Assembly (NCBI GenBank): GCA_030044695.1
Contig: JASIDM010000057.1
Span: 1 to 5,256, forward strand
Source: Thermoplasmata archaeon
GTDB lineage: Archaea > Thermoplasmatota > Thermoplasmata > Lutacidiplasmatales > UBA184
DNA length: 5,256 nt
Direction of reading: 5' to 3'
How positions within the stretch are numbered: position 1 is the first letter of the stretch; each line of letters starts with the position of its first letter. Below are positions 5,120 to 5,256 of the stretch, piece by piece. The translations under genes and the position numbers were made by a program. The notes below the pieces were generated by a model that searched no databases, was not told where the DNA came from, and saw nothing but the letters and a program-made list of their open reading frames with translations.

Positions 5120-5256
5120 TCAGAGCAGGCGGCGGACGTGCTCGTCGATGACCTCTTCGGGGTACGCCCCGACGATCCGGTCGACGAGCTTGCCCTGCTT
5201 GTAGAACAGGAGGGTGGGGATGCTCATGATCCCGAGCGCCCCGGCCTTCTCGCCGT
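5120..5256 (-). CDS. Thioredoxin-fold protein, C-terminal part, cut by the window edge
   Basis: The last 44 residues and a TGA stop (5122-5120) are present. The sequence LGIMSIPTLLFYKQGKLVDR matches the C-terminal half of thioredoxin: the cis-Pro loop (SIPT, with Pro at visible residue 13), the following strand (TLLFY), the KQGK turn, then IVGAYPEEVIDEHVRRLL as the last strand and helix. In thioredoxins the cis-Pro packs against the CxxC active site, which lies beyond the window edge, so the redox motif cannot be checked. Thioredoxins reduce protein disulfides in the cytosol using electrons from thioredoxin reductase. The gene lies 71 bases upstream of aRF1 on the same strand. A related thioredoxin-domain protein cannot be excluded, but the tight C-terminal length fits a plain thioredoxin of about 100-110 residues. 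Confidence 0.88.
   Translation of the reverse strand, partial: GEKAGALGIMSIPTLLFYKQGKLVDRIVGAYPEEVIDEHVRRLL

Noticed and set aside
4122..5204. Plus-strand open frames opposite aRF1 and thioredoxin
   Set aside because: Antisense shadows of two well-recognised conserved genes.
1..5256. CRISPR array, insertion sequence or long tandem repeats
   Set aside because: No regularly spaced repeat units, terminal inverted repeats or transposase motifs were seen anywhere in the window.

Overview
The window looks like a GC-rich archaeal chromosome segment, most plausibly from a Thermoplasmata-like lineage, though that placement is tentative. The archaeal call rests on four things. A complete class-1 release factor of the aRF1/eRF1 type is present, with NIKS, YxCxxxF, GGQ and a CxxC zinc ribbon. 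The tRNA has no encoded CCA. TATA-like boxes of the form (C/T)TTAA(A/G) precede genes. A predicted secreted, sequon-rich protein is anchored by one C-terminal membrane helix. Codon third positions are strongly G/C nearly everywhere. The exception is the left-edge gene, which uses A/T-ending codons more freely.

Layout, left to right. Positions 1-522 (minus strand) hold the N-terminal 174 residues of a tyrosine recombinase that runs off the left edge; it was recognised by hand translation. Fifty bases upstream of it is a complete tRNA-Arg(CCU) at 573-647 (minus). An integrase just past the 3' end of a tRNA gene is the classic geometry of an element integrated at a tRNA, so 1-572 is probably the end of an integrative element, with tRNA-Arg as its attachment site. 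Next is a 355-residue Lrp/AsnC-like regulator at 675-1742 (minus) that appears to carry an internal duplication. It is divergent from a 472-residue surface protein at 1866-3284 (plus). The 123-base spacer between them has a TATA-like box plus inverted and direct repeats.

The surface protein converges on a small three-helix membrane protein at 3324-3728 (minus), with a 7-bp perfect hairpin between the two stops. Upstream on the minus strand is aRF1 (3759-5048), preceded by the C-terminal part of a thioredoxin at 5120-5256 that runs off the right edge. Thioredoxin, aRF1 and the membrane protein are co-directional and may be partly co-transcribed.

Two themes recur. Stop codons lie inside the likely TATA boxes of the following genes (regulator/tRNA and aRF1/membrane protein). 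A strong GC hairpin ends on the aRF1 start codon and holds its Shine-Dalgarno sequence. I see no complete new defence or mobile system here. The strongest leads are the tRNA-integrase junction, the duplicated regulator beside a surface protein, and the aRF1 leader hairpin.
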